A stretch of 64,000 bases of DNA from G963662655 sp963666875 (GTDB taxonomy: Bacteria; Cloacimonadota; Cloacimonadia; Cloacimonadales; JAIOQZ01), in NCBI GenBank assembly GCA_963666875.2, contig CAXXPU010000019.1, positions 124,001-188,000 of the forward strand, in the 5' to 3' direction. Each line of letters opens with the position of its first letter. Position 1 is the first letter of the stretch. Shown piece after piece: positions 44,462 through 55,207 of this stretch. A program made the translations under genes and the position numbers. The notes beneath the pieces are model-generated. The model made no database searches. It was given only the letters and a program-made list of their open reading frames with translations, and was not told the DNA's origin.

Positions 44462-45196
44462 GTGCTTACTGACTTATTGCAAAAACAGGGAAACTGGTTG
44501 TTCAAGCATCGGAGCTATCTGCCGCTGGTGCTTGTCGTTCTCGTTGTGGCAGCTTTATCCCAGGGCGAACCGCTCGACAAATGGGAAACAATTGAATTGA
44601 TATACAACGGATTTTGCATCGCGATCGGTATCGCGGGATTCATCATCCGTATCAAGACTGTTGCGCACGCGCCGCGTGGAACTTCCGGAAGAAATACCCG
44701 TGGACAAGTGGCGGATCAACTGAATACGACCGGCATGTACTCCGTGATGCGGCACCCGCTGTATCTGGGCAATTTCCTCATGTGGCTCAGCGTTGTCATG
44801 TTCACGCAGAGCTGGTGGTTCACGCTGGTATTCCTGGTGATGTACGCCCTCTATTACGAGCGCATCATGCTCGCCGAAGAAGCCTATCTCAGCAAGAAAT
44901 TCGGCGATGAATTCGTGCAATGGGCAGCTTCTACGCCTGCGTTTTTTCCCAGATTCCGCTACTGGATACCCTCCAAATTTCCGTTTTCTTTACGCACGGT
45001 ATTGCGAAGAGAGTATTCTGGAATGATGGGCTGGGTACTGAGCCTGGTCTTTGTCGAAGTTGTGGGAGACCTGTTTCAGGAAAAGCACTTCGAACTCGAT
45101 ATTGCATGGGCGATCGCGCTCGGCGTTACATTCGTCCTGTTCATTACGCTCAGAACCTTAAAAAAGCTTCACAAACTGGACGTCCAGGGAAGATAG
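44462..45196 (+). CDS. Isoprenylcysteine carboxyl methyltransferase family (ICMT/PEMT-like) membrane protein
   Basis: About 244 residues with several membrane helices and the family motif TTGMYSVMRHPLYLGNFLMWL (key RHPxYxGN) followed by YYERIMLAEEAYLSKKFGDEF, the usual SAM-binding end. Bacterial members methylate small or lipid substrates, generally unknown. I place the start at GTG 44462, eight bases after AAGAGG (44448-44453); an ATG at 44444 is possible. A TATAAT at 44411-44416 may be its -10 box. A two-helix extension follows the core domain at the C-terminus (GMMGWVLSLVFVEVVGDLF). Confidence 0.82.
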   Translation: MLTDLLQKQGNWLFKHRSYLPLVLVVLVVAALSQGEPLDKWETIELIYNGFCIAIGIAGFIIRIKTVAHAPRGTSGRNTRGQVADQLNTTGMYSVMRHPLYLGNFLMWLSVVMFTQSWWFTLVFLVMYALYYERIMLAEEAYLSKKFGDEFVQWAASTPAFFPRFRYWIPSKFPFSLRTVLRREYSGMMGWVLSLVFVEVVGDLFQEKHFELDIAWAIALGVTFVLFITLRTLKKLHKLDVQGR

Positions 45197-45381
45197 AGCT
45201 TTACGGCATTTACTGTTTTATTTGCGATTTTCTGTAGAAATATCGTATCGGATAATTGTGCAGACACATCCACCCGATTCCCTATCAGATGGAGCACCTA
45301 CCATTAATATTCTGCTAAAAAAAATTTGTCGATCAAGAGCTGGGGCATAAGTTATCGATAGCATCTGAAGGAGTTGAATAG

Positions 45382-45717
45382 ATGAAATATATTCCCATAT
45401 CGAAGCTCGAACCAGATACGTTTCTGGCAAGAGACGTGATTCTCCCAAACGGGAAAATCCTGCTGAAGCAGGGTGCCAAACTCGACACGTACTACATTGA
45501 AACTATCCGCAAGTATGATATTGAAAGTGTGTGCATAGCCTCGGAAGAAGAACTCAAGAAACCGGGCGTCACGGACGAAGAATTTCAGATGTTGAAGCAA
45601 TTGGCTCGGGACCGCAAGAAAGTCATCTTTAAATACGCGCTGATCGATTCGAAGATGAAGGAGCTTTACGAAGCGATCATCCTGCACACAGCCTGGGAGA
45701 TGTCGCGTGAAGAATAG
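45382..45717 (+). CDS. Small protein resembling the N-terminal domain of HD-GYP proteins
   Basis: 111 residues: ISKLEPDTFLARDVILPNGKILLKQGAKLDTYYIETIRKYDIESVCIAS resembles the short domain in front of many HD-GYP phosphodiesterases (key LPNGKILLKQGAKL and a closing YDIESVCI). Here it stands alone; its stop overlaps the start of the next HDOD gene by 11 bases. So the usual one-chain arrangement seems to be split in two genes. GAAGGAG precedes the ATG. Confidence 0.65.
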   Translation: MKYIPISKLEPDTFLARDVILPNGKILLKQGAKLDTYYIETIRKYDIESVCIASEEELKKPGVTDEEFQMLKQLARDRKKVIFKYALIDSKMKELYEAIILHTAWEMSREE

Positions 45718-46573
45718 AGTCGAGATCATCCAGTACCTCCGTGAACTCATAGCTCAGGACAAGGACTTCCTGTTCCGCACCAGCGGTTTGATCAGTTTCC
45801 TGAACCTGATCAAGAAGGACACGCTCGAAGCGAAAGATATGGTCAACTTCATCCAGCGCGATCCCGCCCTGACCATGCTGGCGCTCAAGATCGCCAACAC
45901 CAGCCAGTACGGTCTGATCAAGAAGGTCGCGAGCGTGAAACACGCGCTGGCGGTTGTCGGACTCACCCAGATGAAGAAGGCCCTGACTGTGAAACTCTTC
46001 CAGCACGCCTTCAAGAGCGAGTCCGATCCCGAAATCGACGGTCTCTGGCGACACTCCATTGCCGTCGCGATCGCGGCGCAACAGCTCAACGCCAAGTCGA
46101 AAGTCTTCCAGAAATACCACGACACACTGTTCGTGGCAGGCGTCCTGCACGATGTCGGTAAACTGGTGATCCGCGAATTCCTTAAAAACGAAGTGAAGGA
46201 AATCAAGAAGATCCTCAAGAAGGATGAACGGAAGCGCATCCTGAACGCCGAAAAGGAAGTACTCGGCGTCACGCACCAGGAGGTCGGCGCGTTCTTCGCC
46301 AGAGAATGGAACCTTCCGCCGCTCATCGTTGATGCGATACGGCACCACCACTTTCCGGACAACGCCGGCGAGGACAAGACCTTCGTCGGACTCATCCAGG
46401 CGGGAAACGCCATCGCGACCGGCATGGAACTCGGCAGGAGCGAATCGCCATTTGTTGATCCCATTCCGCGCTGGCTATGGGGCGTTTGCGAAATCAAGGA
46501 CGAAGACTTCCGCACCATTATCCCCAACATCGAACACCACTACCAATCGACCATGGCGCTGTTTCTGGGATAA
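45707..46573 (+). CDS. HDOD domain signalling protein 2
   Basis: 288 residues filled by an HDOD domain: FIQRDPALTMLALKIANTSQYG, KHALAVVGLTQMKKAL and VLHDVGKLVIREF with H148-D149, then THQEVGAFFAREWNLPPLIVDAIRHHH. The HD pair and the later HHH are kept, so unlike many HDOD proteins it could still bind metal. GTG start with GGGAG eight bases upstream; overlap with the small gene before it indicates coupling. Confidence 0.85.
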   Translation: MKNRVEIIQYLRELIAQDKDFLFRTSGLISFLNLIKKDTLEAKDMVNFIQRDPALTMLALKIANTSQYGLIKKVASVKHALAVVGLTQMKKALTVKLFQHAFKSESDPEIDGLWRHSIAVAIAAQQLNAKSKVFQKYHDTLFVAGVLHDVGKLVIREFLKNEVKEIKKILKKDERKRILNAEKEVLGVTHQEVGAFFAREWNLPPLIVDAIRHHHFPDNAGEDKTFVGLIQAGNAIATGMELGRSESPFVDPIPRWLWGVCEIKDEDFRTIIPNIEHHYQSTMALFLG

Positions 46574-46694
46574 GTTGAGAAACCCTCAACCCCTAACCTT
46601 TTTAGGATTCAGGTTTTTCTTCGTAAAACCTACACTTCTCCCGCAAGCAGGCGAAGAGGCACCGATGGCGGATGTTTTCCTGTCGTATGTCTCA
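46574..46694. other. Intergenic region with a CCCTCAACCCC-type repeat
   Basis: Starts with GAGAAACCCTCAACCCC right after the HDOD stop and contains CTTCTCCCGCAAGCAGGCGAAGAGG near 46636-46660, related to the blocks at 3790 and 9831. No gene. Confidence 0.55.
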
Positions 46695-46812
46695 AATAAT
46701 TGTGTCCTTCGACTCCGCTCAGGATGACACAATTATTTTGCAACCGTCTGAAATGGATGCAGTTATCCACAGTGTGTCATCCTGAGCGGAGTCGAAGGAC
46801 ACTGTGGATAAC
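46695..46812. repeat. Two opposed CTTCGACTCCGCTCAGGATG repeats with private self-complementary arms
   Basis: Copy one (46695-46737) has arms AATAATTGTGTC/GACACAATTATT around the core CTTCGACTCCGCTCAGGATG. Copy two (46762-46812) has the core in reverse orientation and arms GTTATCCACAGTGT/ACACTGTGGATAAC. Both arm pairs are perfect but differ from each other. Confidence 0.88.
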
Positions 46813-46878
46813 ATCGATCAATATTCATCGAACCAAAATTCCACAGAAAAATGGGTATTCCAATATATTATATTTCGC

Positions 46879-46906
46879 TTGACATCAATCTCTACAAATC
46901 TATTTA
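46879..46906 (+). promoter_or_regulatory. Promoter of the HsdR-N-like gene
   Basis: TTGACA (46879-46884), 16-base spacer, TATTTA (46901-46906), 25 bases before the ATG at 46931. Confidence 0.6.
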
Positions 46907-46930
46907 TTAACAAAAATGTGAGGTGGTATT

Positions 46931-48010
46931 ATGTCGTTTTCAGAAGAAATTCGTCAGTTTGCAAATAAAGTCAATGCCTACACCGAACAGGGCGTAATCG
47001 CCAATGAAGAATCGACAAAAGCTTTTGTGATTCTGCCTTTCTTGGGTCTATTAGGATATGAAGTTACAAATCCACTTGTATGTCGTCCGGAGTTCACTGC
47101 CGATATCCAAGGATTAAAGCAGGGTGAAAAAGTCGATTACGCAATATTTCAGGATAATGTACCAATTATTCTCATCGAAGCAAAACCATTACATGATGAT
47201 TTAAACAAACACACCGGACAATTGAACCGGTATTTCACCAATACAGCAGCAAAACTCGCAATCCTTACAAATGGAGTTGAGTATCGCTTTTTTACAGACT
47301 TAGACAATATCAACATGATGGACACCCAACCATTTTACATTTTCAACTTGCTGGATTTCACCGATTCAGCATTAAATGCACTCGAGAAATTTACTCGATC
47401 CCAATTCAATATTGAGAATATTTCAAGAGAAGCCTCAAGCCTGAAGTTCGTGAATTCCGTTAAGAACTATATGCGCATTCAGCTTGAGAATCCTTCTGAT
47501 GAATTCGTGAAATTCCTTTTAAAGCAAGCCTTGAGTTGTAGAACGGTCTTTCAAACTCATATTGAAAACAATCGAGAACAGGTCAAGAAGTCGTTGAATC
47601 TATTTGTTCAGGAATTGGTCGGTGAGAAATTTAAGAAGTTCATGAGCGTACAAGAAAATGATTTAGGAAACGCTGATGATATACTAGGTAAAAGCGACCA
47701 AGACGAAAAGGAAGAAGAAACAGGAATTATAACGACCACTGATGAAATTGGCGCTTTTTATGTTATCCAAAGCATGTTAAGTGATGTTCTTGATACTGAC
47801 AGGTTGTTTTATAAAGACACAAAGTCGTATTTTGTGGTGCGCATTGATGATAAATCGCAAAAATGGATATGCCGTTTGAAGCTCGAAGGAAAGAAGAAGA
47901 GCATTATTTTCCCCGATGGTGATCCATATAGCGAGTTACCTCTCAAGAAAGTTTCAGATATTCGCCAATTCAAAGATCGACTTATAGAAATTGTAAACAA
48001 GAACCTGTAA
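46931..48010 (+). CDS. Orphan type I restriction HsdR N-terminal-like nuclease-domain protein
   Basis: 359 residues. The first half matches the N-terminal nuclease domain of type I restriction R subunits: FVILPFLGLLGYEVTNP, then PEFTADIQGLKQGEKVDYAI and IILIEAKPL, the D...ExK of the PD-(D/E)XK fold. No helicase motor, methylase or specificity gene is nearby. The second half (about 200-359) has an acidic linker (DQDEKEEE) and a small C-terminal domain I do not recognise. The gene is visibly AT-rich against its surroundings and has its own promoter and AGGTGG ribosome site, so recent transfer is likely. A defence function is possible but not shown. Confidence 0.75.
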   Translation: MSFSEEIRQFANKVNAYTEQGVIANEESTKAFVILPFLGLLGYEVTNPLVCRPEFTADIQGLKQGEKVDYAIFQDNVPIILIEAKPLHDDLNKHTGQLNRYFTNTAAKLAILTNGVEYRFFTDLDNINMMDTQPFYIFNLLDFTDSALNALEKFTRSQFNIENISREASSLKFVNSVKNYMRIQLENPSDEFVKFLLKQALSCRTVFQTHIENNREQVKKSLNLFVQELVGEKFKKFMSVQENDLGNADDILGKSDQDEKEEETGIITTTDEIGAFYVIQSMLSDVLDTDRLFYKDTKSYFVVRIDDKSQKWICRLKLEGKKKSIIFPDGDPYSELPLKKVSDIRQFKDRLIEIVNKNL

Positions 48011-48292
48011 GTGCGGAGATAACAACACCCGAAGCCACTTTCGCCAGTCGGGGAAAGTCTGCTACCGAAATACACCCGTTCCAACGGGCTGATTCTCATC
48101 AGAATCCCGCAGGGATGACAGATTTCAGGCTGGTGCGTAAGCGCCAGTGAAAACCAATATCCATCAGATGAAGTGCCGGAGGTACGGCAGATGGGGATCG
48201 TCTTAACCATCTTCCCGGCACATACATACCGGGCTAATATCTATCGTCCTTCCGGGGCTCGGCCAACCATGGCGGGATCCAGCCAAATAACT
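48011..48292. other. Intergenic region, possible repeat remnants
   Basis: No gene is seen. Short motifs such as ACCCGTTCCAACGGGC (48067), TGATTCTCATCAGAATC, GGTGCGTAAGCGCC and GTGCCGGAGGTACGGCAG give small hairpins, as in remnants of mobile or intergenic repeats. GC content returns to the window norm after the AT-rich gene. Confidence 0.45.
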
Positions 48293-48320
48293 TTGACACA
48301 CCCAGTTATCCGCTTATATT
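48293..48320 (+). promoter_or_regulatory. rpsO promoter
   Basis: TTGACA (48293-48298), 16-base spacer, TATATT (48315-48320). The leader to the rpsO ATG would be about 77 bases and carries a strong AAAAGGAGGTG ribosome site. Confidence 0.8.
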
Positions 48321-48403
48321 TCAATCGGAGCGCGAAAAAACCTTTACAAGAAAGGTGCAGATAATTTCCTTGCGCTGTAAAAAATCTGAAAAGGAGGTGT
48401 CTA

Positions 48404-48673
48404 ATGGCACTGAACACCGAGGCCAAGCAGGCGATTATGGCAGAGTTCAAACTCCATGATTCCGATACCGGCTCACCAGAAGTGCAGGTCGCGCTTCTCT
48501 CGCATCGTATCAAAGATATCACGGAACATCTGAAAGTCCACTCGAAGGACTTCCATACCCGCAGGGGTCTTCTTCAAATGATCGGCAAGCGCAGACGTTT
48601 GCTGAACTATATGCAGAAGAAGGACATTGAACGCTACCGACAAATTATCAAAGCCCTGGGCTTGAGAAAGTAA
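48404..48673 (+). CDS. rpsO: 30S ribosomal protein S15
   Basis: 89 residues, the standard length. The whole sequence follows S15: FKLHDSDTGSPEVQVALLSHRI, HSKDFHTRRGLLQMIGKRR and LLNYMQKKDIERYRQII. Binds the central domain of 16S rRNA early in 30S assembly. AAGGAGGTG six bases before the ATG. Followed by a terminator and pnp, the widely conserved rpsO-pnp order. Confidence 0.99.
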   Translation: MALNTEAKQAIMAEFKLHDSDTGSPEVQVALLSHRIKDITEHLKVHSKDFHTRRGLLQMIGKRRRLLNYMQKKDIERYRQIIKALGLRK

Positions 48674-48680
48674 TATTCAC

Positions 48681-48716
48681 GGGAGGGATTCCACTCGGTA
48701 TCCCTCCTTTCTTTTT
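48681..48716 (+). terminator. rpsO terminator
   Basis: Stem GGAGGGAT / ATCCCTCC with a ten-base loop and a following TTTCTTTTT run, eight bases after the rpsO stop. Probably partial, as in other bacteria where pnp is also read from the rpsO promoter. Confidence 0.88.
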
Positions 48717-48745
48717 CGGATCATTGAAAAACTGACAAACACCTC

Positions 48746-48814
48746 CGTGGAGAGCCTCGAGCAATACGCTGAAGCCAGTCGAGCGGCTTGAGCCTATTGC
48801 TTCAGACCTCCACG
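48746..48814 (+). promoter_or_regulatory. pnp leader hairpin, candidate RNase III/PNPase autoregulation site
   Basis: CGTGGAG (48746-48752) pairs with CTCCACG (48808-48814), and CAATACGCTGAAGC (48762-48775) pairs with GCTTGAGCCTATTG (48786-48799) with two mismatches, giving a long imperfect stem just before the pnp start. In E. coli such a stem is cut by RNase III and lets PNPase repress its own synthesis. Confidence 0.55.
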
Positions 48815-48837
48815 TACAAGCACAAGGAAACCTCACG

Positions 48838-51129
<2,292 letters not shown>

Positions 51130-51139
51130 GGAAAGCAAT

Positions 51140-52543
51140 ATGGAATACAAGATTGCCGATATGAACCTTGCCGACTTCGGTCGCAAGGAAATCGAACTCG
51201 CGGAAGTTGAGATGCCGGGATTGATGGCGCTCCGCGAGAAATTTCAAGACGAAAAGCCATTGAAGGGTGCCCGTATCACGGGCAGCCTTCATATGACGAT
51301 ACAGACCGCCGTGCTCATCGAGACGCTGAAGGCTCTCGGCGCAGACGTCCGCTGGGCAAGTTGCAACATATTCTCGACCCAGGACCATGCCGCAGCCGCC
51401 ATCGCGAAATCGGGAACACCCGTCTTCGCGTGGAAGGGCGAAACCCTCGAGGAATACTGGTGGTGCACGAAGCAAGCGCTCCTTTTCGGCAACGAAGGTC
51501 CGCATCAGATCGTCGATGACGGTGGTGACGCGACGCTGTTCGTTCTCGAGGGATGCAAGCTGGAGAAGAGATTCGAAGAGACGGGCAAACTCCCGGAACC
51601 GGTTACGAACAACCGCGAATTCGCGATTCTTCAGAAGCAGATCATCAGTGATCTGAAGGAATTCCCGAATCGCTGGCGCACCATCGTGAAGAACCTGCGC
51701 GGGGTAAGCGAAGAAACGACTACCGGCGTTCACCGGCTCTACCAGTACATGGAACGCGGCGAGCTTCAGTTCCCTGCGTTCAACGTCAACGACTCGGTGA
51801 CCAAGAGCAAGTTCGACAACCTCTACGGCTGCCGTGAATCGCTGGCAGACGGCATCAAGCGCGGCACCGACGTGATGGTAGCCGGCAAGATCGTCGTGGT
51901 CTGTGGCTACGGCGATGTCGGTAAAGGCTGTGCGCAGTCCATGCGTGGATTCGGCGCACGTGTCATCATCAACGAGATCGATCCCATCTGCGCACTTCAG
52001 GCGGCGATGGAAGGCTACGAAGTCAAGCCCATCGAGGAAGCGCTCGAAGAAGCTGATATCGTCGTGACCGCGACAGGAAACTGCGACGTGGTGACCGTCG
52101 ATCACATGATGAAGATGAAAGACAAGGCGATCGTCTGCAACATCGGTCATTTCGACAACGAAATCCAGGTGGATGCCATGCTGGAGACCGAAGGCGTGCA
52201 GAAGATCAATATTAAACCGCAGGTCGATGAAATTCGCAAACCGGACGGCACCTGCATCATCCTTCTTTCCGAGGGACGGCTGGTCAATCTCGGTAACGCG
52301 ACGGGACATCCTTCGTTTGTCATGAGTAACTCCTTCACCAACCAGACGCTGGCTCAGCTCGAGCTCTGGCAGAAGGATTACGCGAACGAAGTGTATCGCC
52401 TGCCCAAGCACCTCGACGAGGAAGTGGCGCGTCTGCATCTCGCCAAACTCGGCGTGAAGCTGACCACACTCACGAAGGAACAGGCGGATTACATCGGCGT
52501 CCCCGTCGAAGGGCCTTACAAGCCGGAGCATTATCGGTACTGA
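51140..52543 (+). CDS. ahcY: Adenosylhomocysteinase
   Basis: 467 residues. Splits S-adenosylhomocysteine to adenosine and homocysteine and keeps the methylation cycle going. Visible: ITGSLHMTIQTAVLIETLKALGA and the NAD-binding GYGDVGKGCAQSMRGFGA, GNCDVVTVDHMMKMKD, and the ending KPEHYRY, diagnostic for the family. I start at the ATG at 51140 behind AAGGAAAG; the frame upstream lies in pnp. Placement directly behind pnp suggests co-transcription though the functions differ. Confidence 0.98.
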   Translation: MEYKIADMNLADFGRKEIELAEVEMPGLMALREKFQDEKPLKGARITGSLHMTIQTAVLIETLKALGADVRWASCNIFSTQDHAAAAIAKSGTPVFAWKGETLEEYWWCTKQALLFGNEGPHQIVDDGGDATLFVLEGCKLEKRFEETGKLPEPVTNNREFAILQKQIISDLKEFPNRWRTIVKNLRGVSEETTTGVHRLYQYMERGELQFPAFNVNDSVTKSKFDNLYGCRESLADGIKRGTDVMVAGKIVVVCGYGDVGKGCAQSMRGFGARVIINEIDPICALQAAMEGYEVKPIEEALEEADIVVTATGNCDVVTVDHMMKMKDKAIVCNIGHFDNEIQVDAMLETEGVQKINIKPQVDEIRKPDGTCIILLSEGRLVNLGNATGHPSFVMSNSFTNQTLAQLELWQKDYANEVYRLPKHLDEEVARLHLAKLGVKLTTLTKEQADYIGVPVEGPYKPEHYRY

Positions 52544-52548
52544 TCTTG

Positions 52549-52600
52549 AAAATCAAACTGGCGAATGTGCCGCTTGCGGCTCTTCCGAATGTTTGATTTT
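52549..52600 (+). repeat. TTCNGAATG hairpin repeat, copy 8 (forward)
   Basis: Perfect 10-bp arms AAAATCAAAC/GTTTGATTTT, inner stem GCCGC-TT-GCGGC, right block CTTCCGAATG and a slightly diverged left block TGGCGAATG. Lies five bases after the ahcY stop, so it could also act as its terminator. Confidence 0.88.
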
Positions 52601-52632
52601 CATCATGTAAAACTTCCGAGATTCAGGGAGCA

Positions 52633-52688
52633 GGCAAGGGTGCCTGCGTACCATGAGAGAGAAGGAAGGCAAGGGTGCCTGCGTACCA
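52633..52688. repeat. 21-bp direct repeat GGCAAGGGTGCCTGCG...
   Basis: A 21-bp sequence starting GGCAAGGGTGCC occurs at 52633-52653 and 52668-52688. GGCAxGGGTGCC is palindromic. It lies between copies 8 and 9 of the hairpin repeat; no gene is seen in 52544-52890. Confidence 0.85.
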
Positions 52689-52780
52689 CGTAGGGGCAAT
52701 CCCTCTGTGGTTTCCCATCCGGATGCTCGAAGGCGTTCTTTCTCGCTACAGAGTGGCTATGAAAGGTTGTTGAATGCATT

Positions 52781-52830
52781 GAAATCAACATTCAGATGAG
52801 CCGCAAGCGGCACAATCTGAAGTTGATTTC
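52781..52830 (-). repeat. TTCNGAATG hairpin repeat, copy 9 (reverse)
   Basis: Perfect arms GAAATCAAC/GTTGATTTC, inner stem GCCGC-AA-GCGGC, blocks CATTCAGATGA and CAATCTGAAG. Opposed to copy 8, about 180 bases away. Confidence 0.85.
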
Positions 52831-52890
52831 TGTAGCGTAAGAGCTTGTAAGACGTACTACGAAATACAGAATATATCACAAGGAGTCGGA

Positions 52891-54189
52891 ATGGAGCTTC
52901 TGAACAAGATCGAAAAGAAGACAGCAGTTGTAACGGTGGTAGGTCTCGGTTATGTCGGACTGCCGATGGCGGTTACCGTCGCCCGCAAGGGATTCAAGGT
53001 TCTCGGCGTCGATGTGAGTGAGTTTGCCGTGAACAGCGTGAATGCCGGGAAGAACTATATCGGCGACGTCGATGACAACGAACTGAAAGAACTGGTCGAG
53101 AAGGGAATGCTTCGTGCGACCCGGAACTATGCCGAAGTCGCGGAAACAGACGTGATCATGATCGCGGTTCCAACTCCACTCGACAAATATCAGCAGCCGG
53201 ATTCGTCCTATGTTCGAGCCGCAACCGAATCGCTGGTCGATCATATCCGTCCGGGAACGCTGGTGATCCTCGAGAGCACCACGTATCCGGGAACCACGGA
53301 AGAGATCATCGCGCCGCTGTTCGAGGACAAAGGATTCGTAATCGGCGAAGATATCTTCATCGCGTTCTCACCCGAGCGTGTCGATCCGGGTAACCAGCAG
53401 TACAAGACGAACAACACGCCGAAAGTGGTGGGCGGAATGACCGAGAGTTGCAACAAGGTCTCGGAAGTCTTCTATAAAGCCATTCTGGATGCGGAAGTCT
53501 ATACGGTATCATCACCGCGTGTTGCTGAAATGGAGAAGATCTACGAGAACACTTTCCGCAACATCAATATCGCGCTTGCCAACGAGATGACCATCCTGTG
53601 CGACCGCATGGGCATCGACATCTGGGAAGTGATCGAAGCCGCCAAGACCAAGCCCTACGGCTTCATGGCATTCTATCCCGGTCCGGGCGTCGGCGGCCAC
53701 TGTATCCCGATCGATCCTTTCTACCTCACCTGGAAGGCGCGCGAATACAATTACCACACCCGCCTGATCGAGCTCGCCGGCGAGATCAACGTATCGATGC
53801 CGTCGTTCGTGATCAACAAGGCGCAGCGCCTGCTCAACGACGTGGGTATCGCGATTTCACGCGCCAAAATCCTGCTTCTGGGCGCCGCCTATAAAAAGGA
53901 TATCGAAGACATGCGCGAGTCTCCTATCATGGAGATCATTCTCGAACTCGAAGCGCTCAACGCAGATTTCGATTACAACGACCCGCATGTCCCCAGTTTC
54001 CACAACGAACTGACTGGAAAAGATTATCAATCAACCGATATAACAAACTTGAAAAAATACGATATCGTGATCGTCATCACCGATCACACTGCTTACAATA
54101 TAGAGGATATCGTAAAGCGTTCCCGTCTGGTACTGGACACTCGTTTCGCAACCAGGGGAATCGATTCGGATAATATCGTAAAACTGTAG
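52891..54189 (+). CDS. Nucleotide-sugar dehydrogenase, UDP-N-acetylglucosamine/mannosamine 6-dehydrogenase type
   Basis: 432 residues. N-terminal NAD-binding VVGLGYVGLPMAVTVARKG, central domain and the catalytic cysteine C271 in GPGVGGHCIPIDPFYL, the form seen in WbpA/WecC/TviB enzymes (UDP-glucose dehydrogenases instead have GGSCFPKD). Oxidises a UDP-N-acetyl sugar to the uronic acid for surface polysaccharide. The C-terminal domain has AYKKDIEDMRESP. AAGGAGTCGG precedes the ATG. A second, UDP-glucose-type enzyme follows after hflKC. Confidence 0.92.
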   Translation: MELLNKIEKKTAVVTVVGLGYVGLPMAVTVARKGFKVLGVDVSEFAVNSVNAGKNYIGDVDDNELKELVEKGMLRATRNYAEVAETDVIMIAVPTPLDKYQQPDSSYVRAATESLVDHIRPGTLVILESTTYPGTTEEIIAPLFEDKGFVIGEDIFIAFSPERVDPGNQQYKTNNTPKVVGGMTESCNKVSEVFYKAILDAEVYTVSSPRVAEMEKIYENTFRNINIALANEMTILCDRMGIDIWEVIEAAKTKPYGFMAFYPGPGVGGHCIPIDPFYLTWKAREYNYHTRLIELAGEINVSMPSFVINKAQRLLNDVGIAISRAKILLLGAAYKKDIEDMRESPIMEIILELEALNADFDYNDPHVPSFHNELTGKDYQSTDITNLKKYDIVIVITDHTAYNIEDIVKRSRLVLDTRFATRGIDSDNIVKL

Positions 54190-54241
54190 CTGAACATTCG
54201 CAGCCGGATGATAACCCTCAACCCCAACCAAGGAGAAGAGG

Positions 54242-55207
54242 ATGGAAGAAGCCGATGTTGTAAAGAAGAAGATCGACTTGAAGAGTAAACGGATTCAGGT
54301 GATCCTTCTGATTATTGTTGTCGCCGCGATCCTTATGACCGGATTTTATATCGTCAATCCGGGTGAAGAAGCCGTTGTGCAGCGATTCGGAGAATACAAT
54401 CGCACCACGCACTCCGGTCTTCATTTCAAATTACCCTTTGGAATCGAGTACAAGACGATCGTCAAGGTGAAGGAAATCCGCAAGGAAGAATTCGGGTTCC
54501 GTACAGTGGAGGCCGGTATCAAGACCCAGTATTCTCGTGGCGATTTCTCCCAGGAATCCCTGATGTTGACCGGCGACCTGAACATCGTCGATGTGCAGTG
54601 GATCGTGCAGTATCGCGTGAAAGATTCGAAGCACTACCTGTTCAAGATACGCAACAACCGCGAAACCCTGCGCATCCTGTCCGAATCCGCCACCCGCAAG
54701 ATCGTTGGCGATCGCAGCGCGGACGAAGTGATCACGCTGAGTCGTCAGGAGATTGCGCAGCTTGTGCTGGAGGACTTGCAGGAAGCGCTCGACAACTACG
54801 ATGCAGGTATCGAAGTCGTGACGGTGGTCATGCAGAATGTCAATCCGCCCAAGCCGGTACAGCCCGCTTTCAACGAGGTTAACTCCGCACGACAGGAACA
54901 GGACCGCATCATCAACGAAGCGCAATCACAATACAACAAGATTATCCCGGAAGCAAAGGGTCGTGCGCAACGTGTGATCCAGGAAGCCGAAGGGTACGCG
55001 ATCAACCGCGTGAACCGCGCCCAGGGCGACGCGTCGCGCTTCAACGAAATCCTGAAGGAATACCGCAAGGCTCCGAGCGTGACCAAGAAGAGAATGTATC
55101 TCGAAACGATGCAGGAGATCCTTCCGGAACTCGAGCACATCTATATGATCGACGACAAGCTGAAGAGCTTCCTTCCGCTGCTCAACATGCAAAAGGGAGG
55201 TGAGTAA
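54242..55207 (+). CDS. hflK: HflK-like membrane protease regulator (SPFH/prohibitin family)
   Basis: 321 residues. One N-terminal membrane helix (VILLIIVVAAILMTGFYIV) and an SPFH domain (NPGEEAVVQRFGEYNRTTHSGLHFKLPFGIEY), then a long helical region (NSARQEQDRIINEAQSQYNK). HflK and HflC form a cage around FtsH and limit its access to substrates. AAGGAGAAGAGG directly before the ATG. Its stop overlaps the hflC ATG by one base (TAATG). Confidence 0.95.
   Translation: MEEADVVKKKIDLKSKRIQVILLIIVVAAILMTGFYIVNPGEEAVVQRFGEYNRTTHSGLHFKLPFGIEYKTIVKVKEIRKEEFGFRTVEAGIKTQYSRGDFSQESLMLTGDLNIVDVQWIVQYRVKDSKHYLFKIRNNRETLRILSESATRKIVGDRSADEVITLSRQEIAQLVLEDLQEALDNYDAGIEVVTVVMQNVNPPKPVQPAFNEVNSARQEQDRIINEAQSQYNKIIPEAKGRAQRVIQEAEGYAINRVNRAQGDASRFNEILKEYRKAPSVTKKRMYLETMQEILPELEHIYMIDDKLKSFLPLLNMQKGGE

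Noticed and set aside
46931..48010. Complete type I restriction-modification system
   Set aside because: Only an HsdR N-terminal-like protein is present; there is no helicase domain, HsdM or HsdS.
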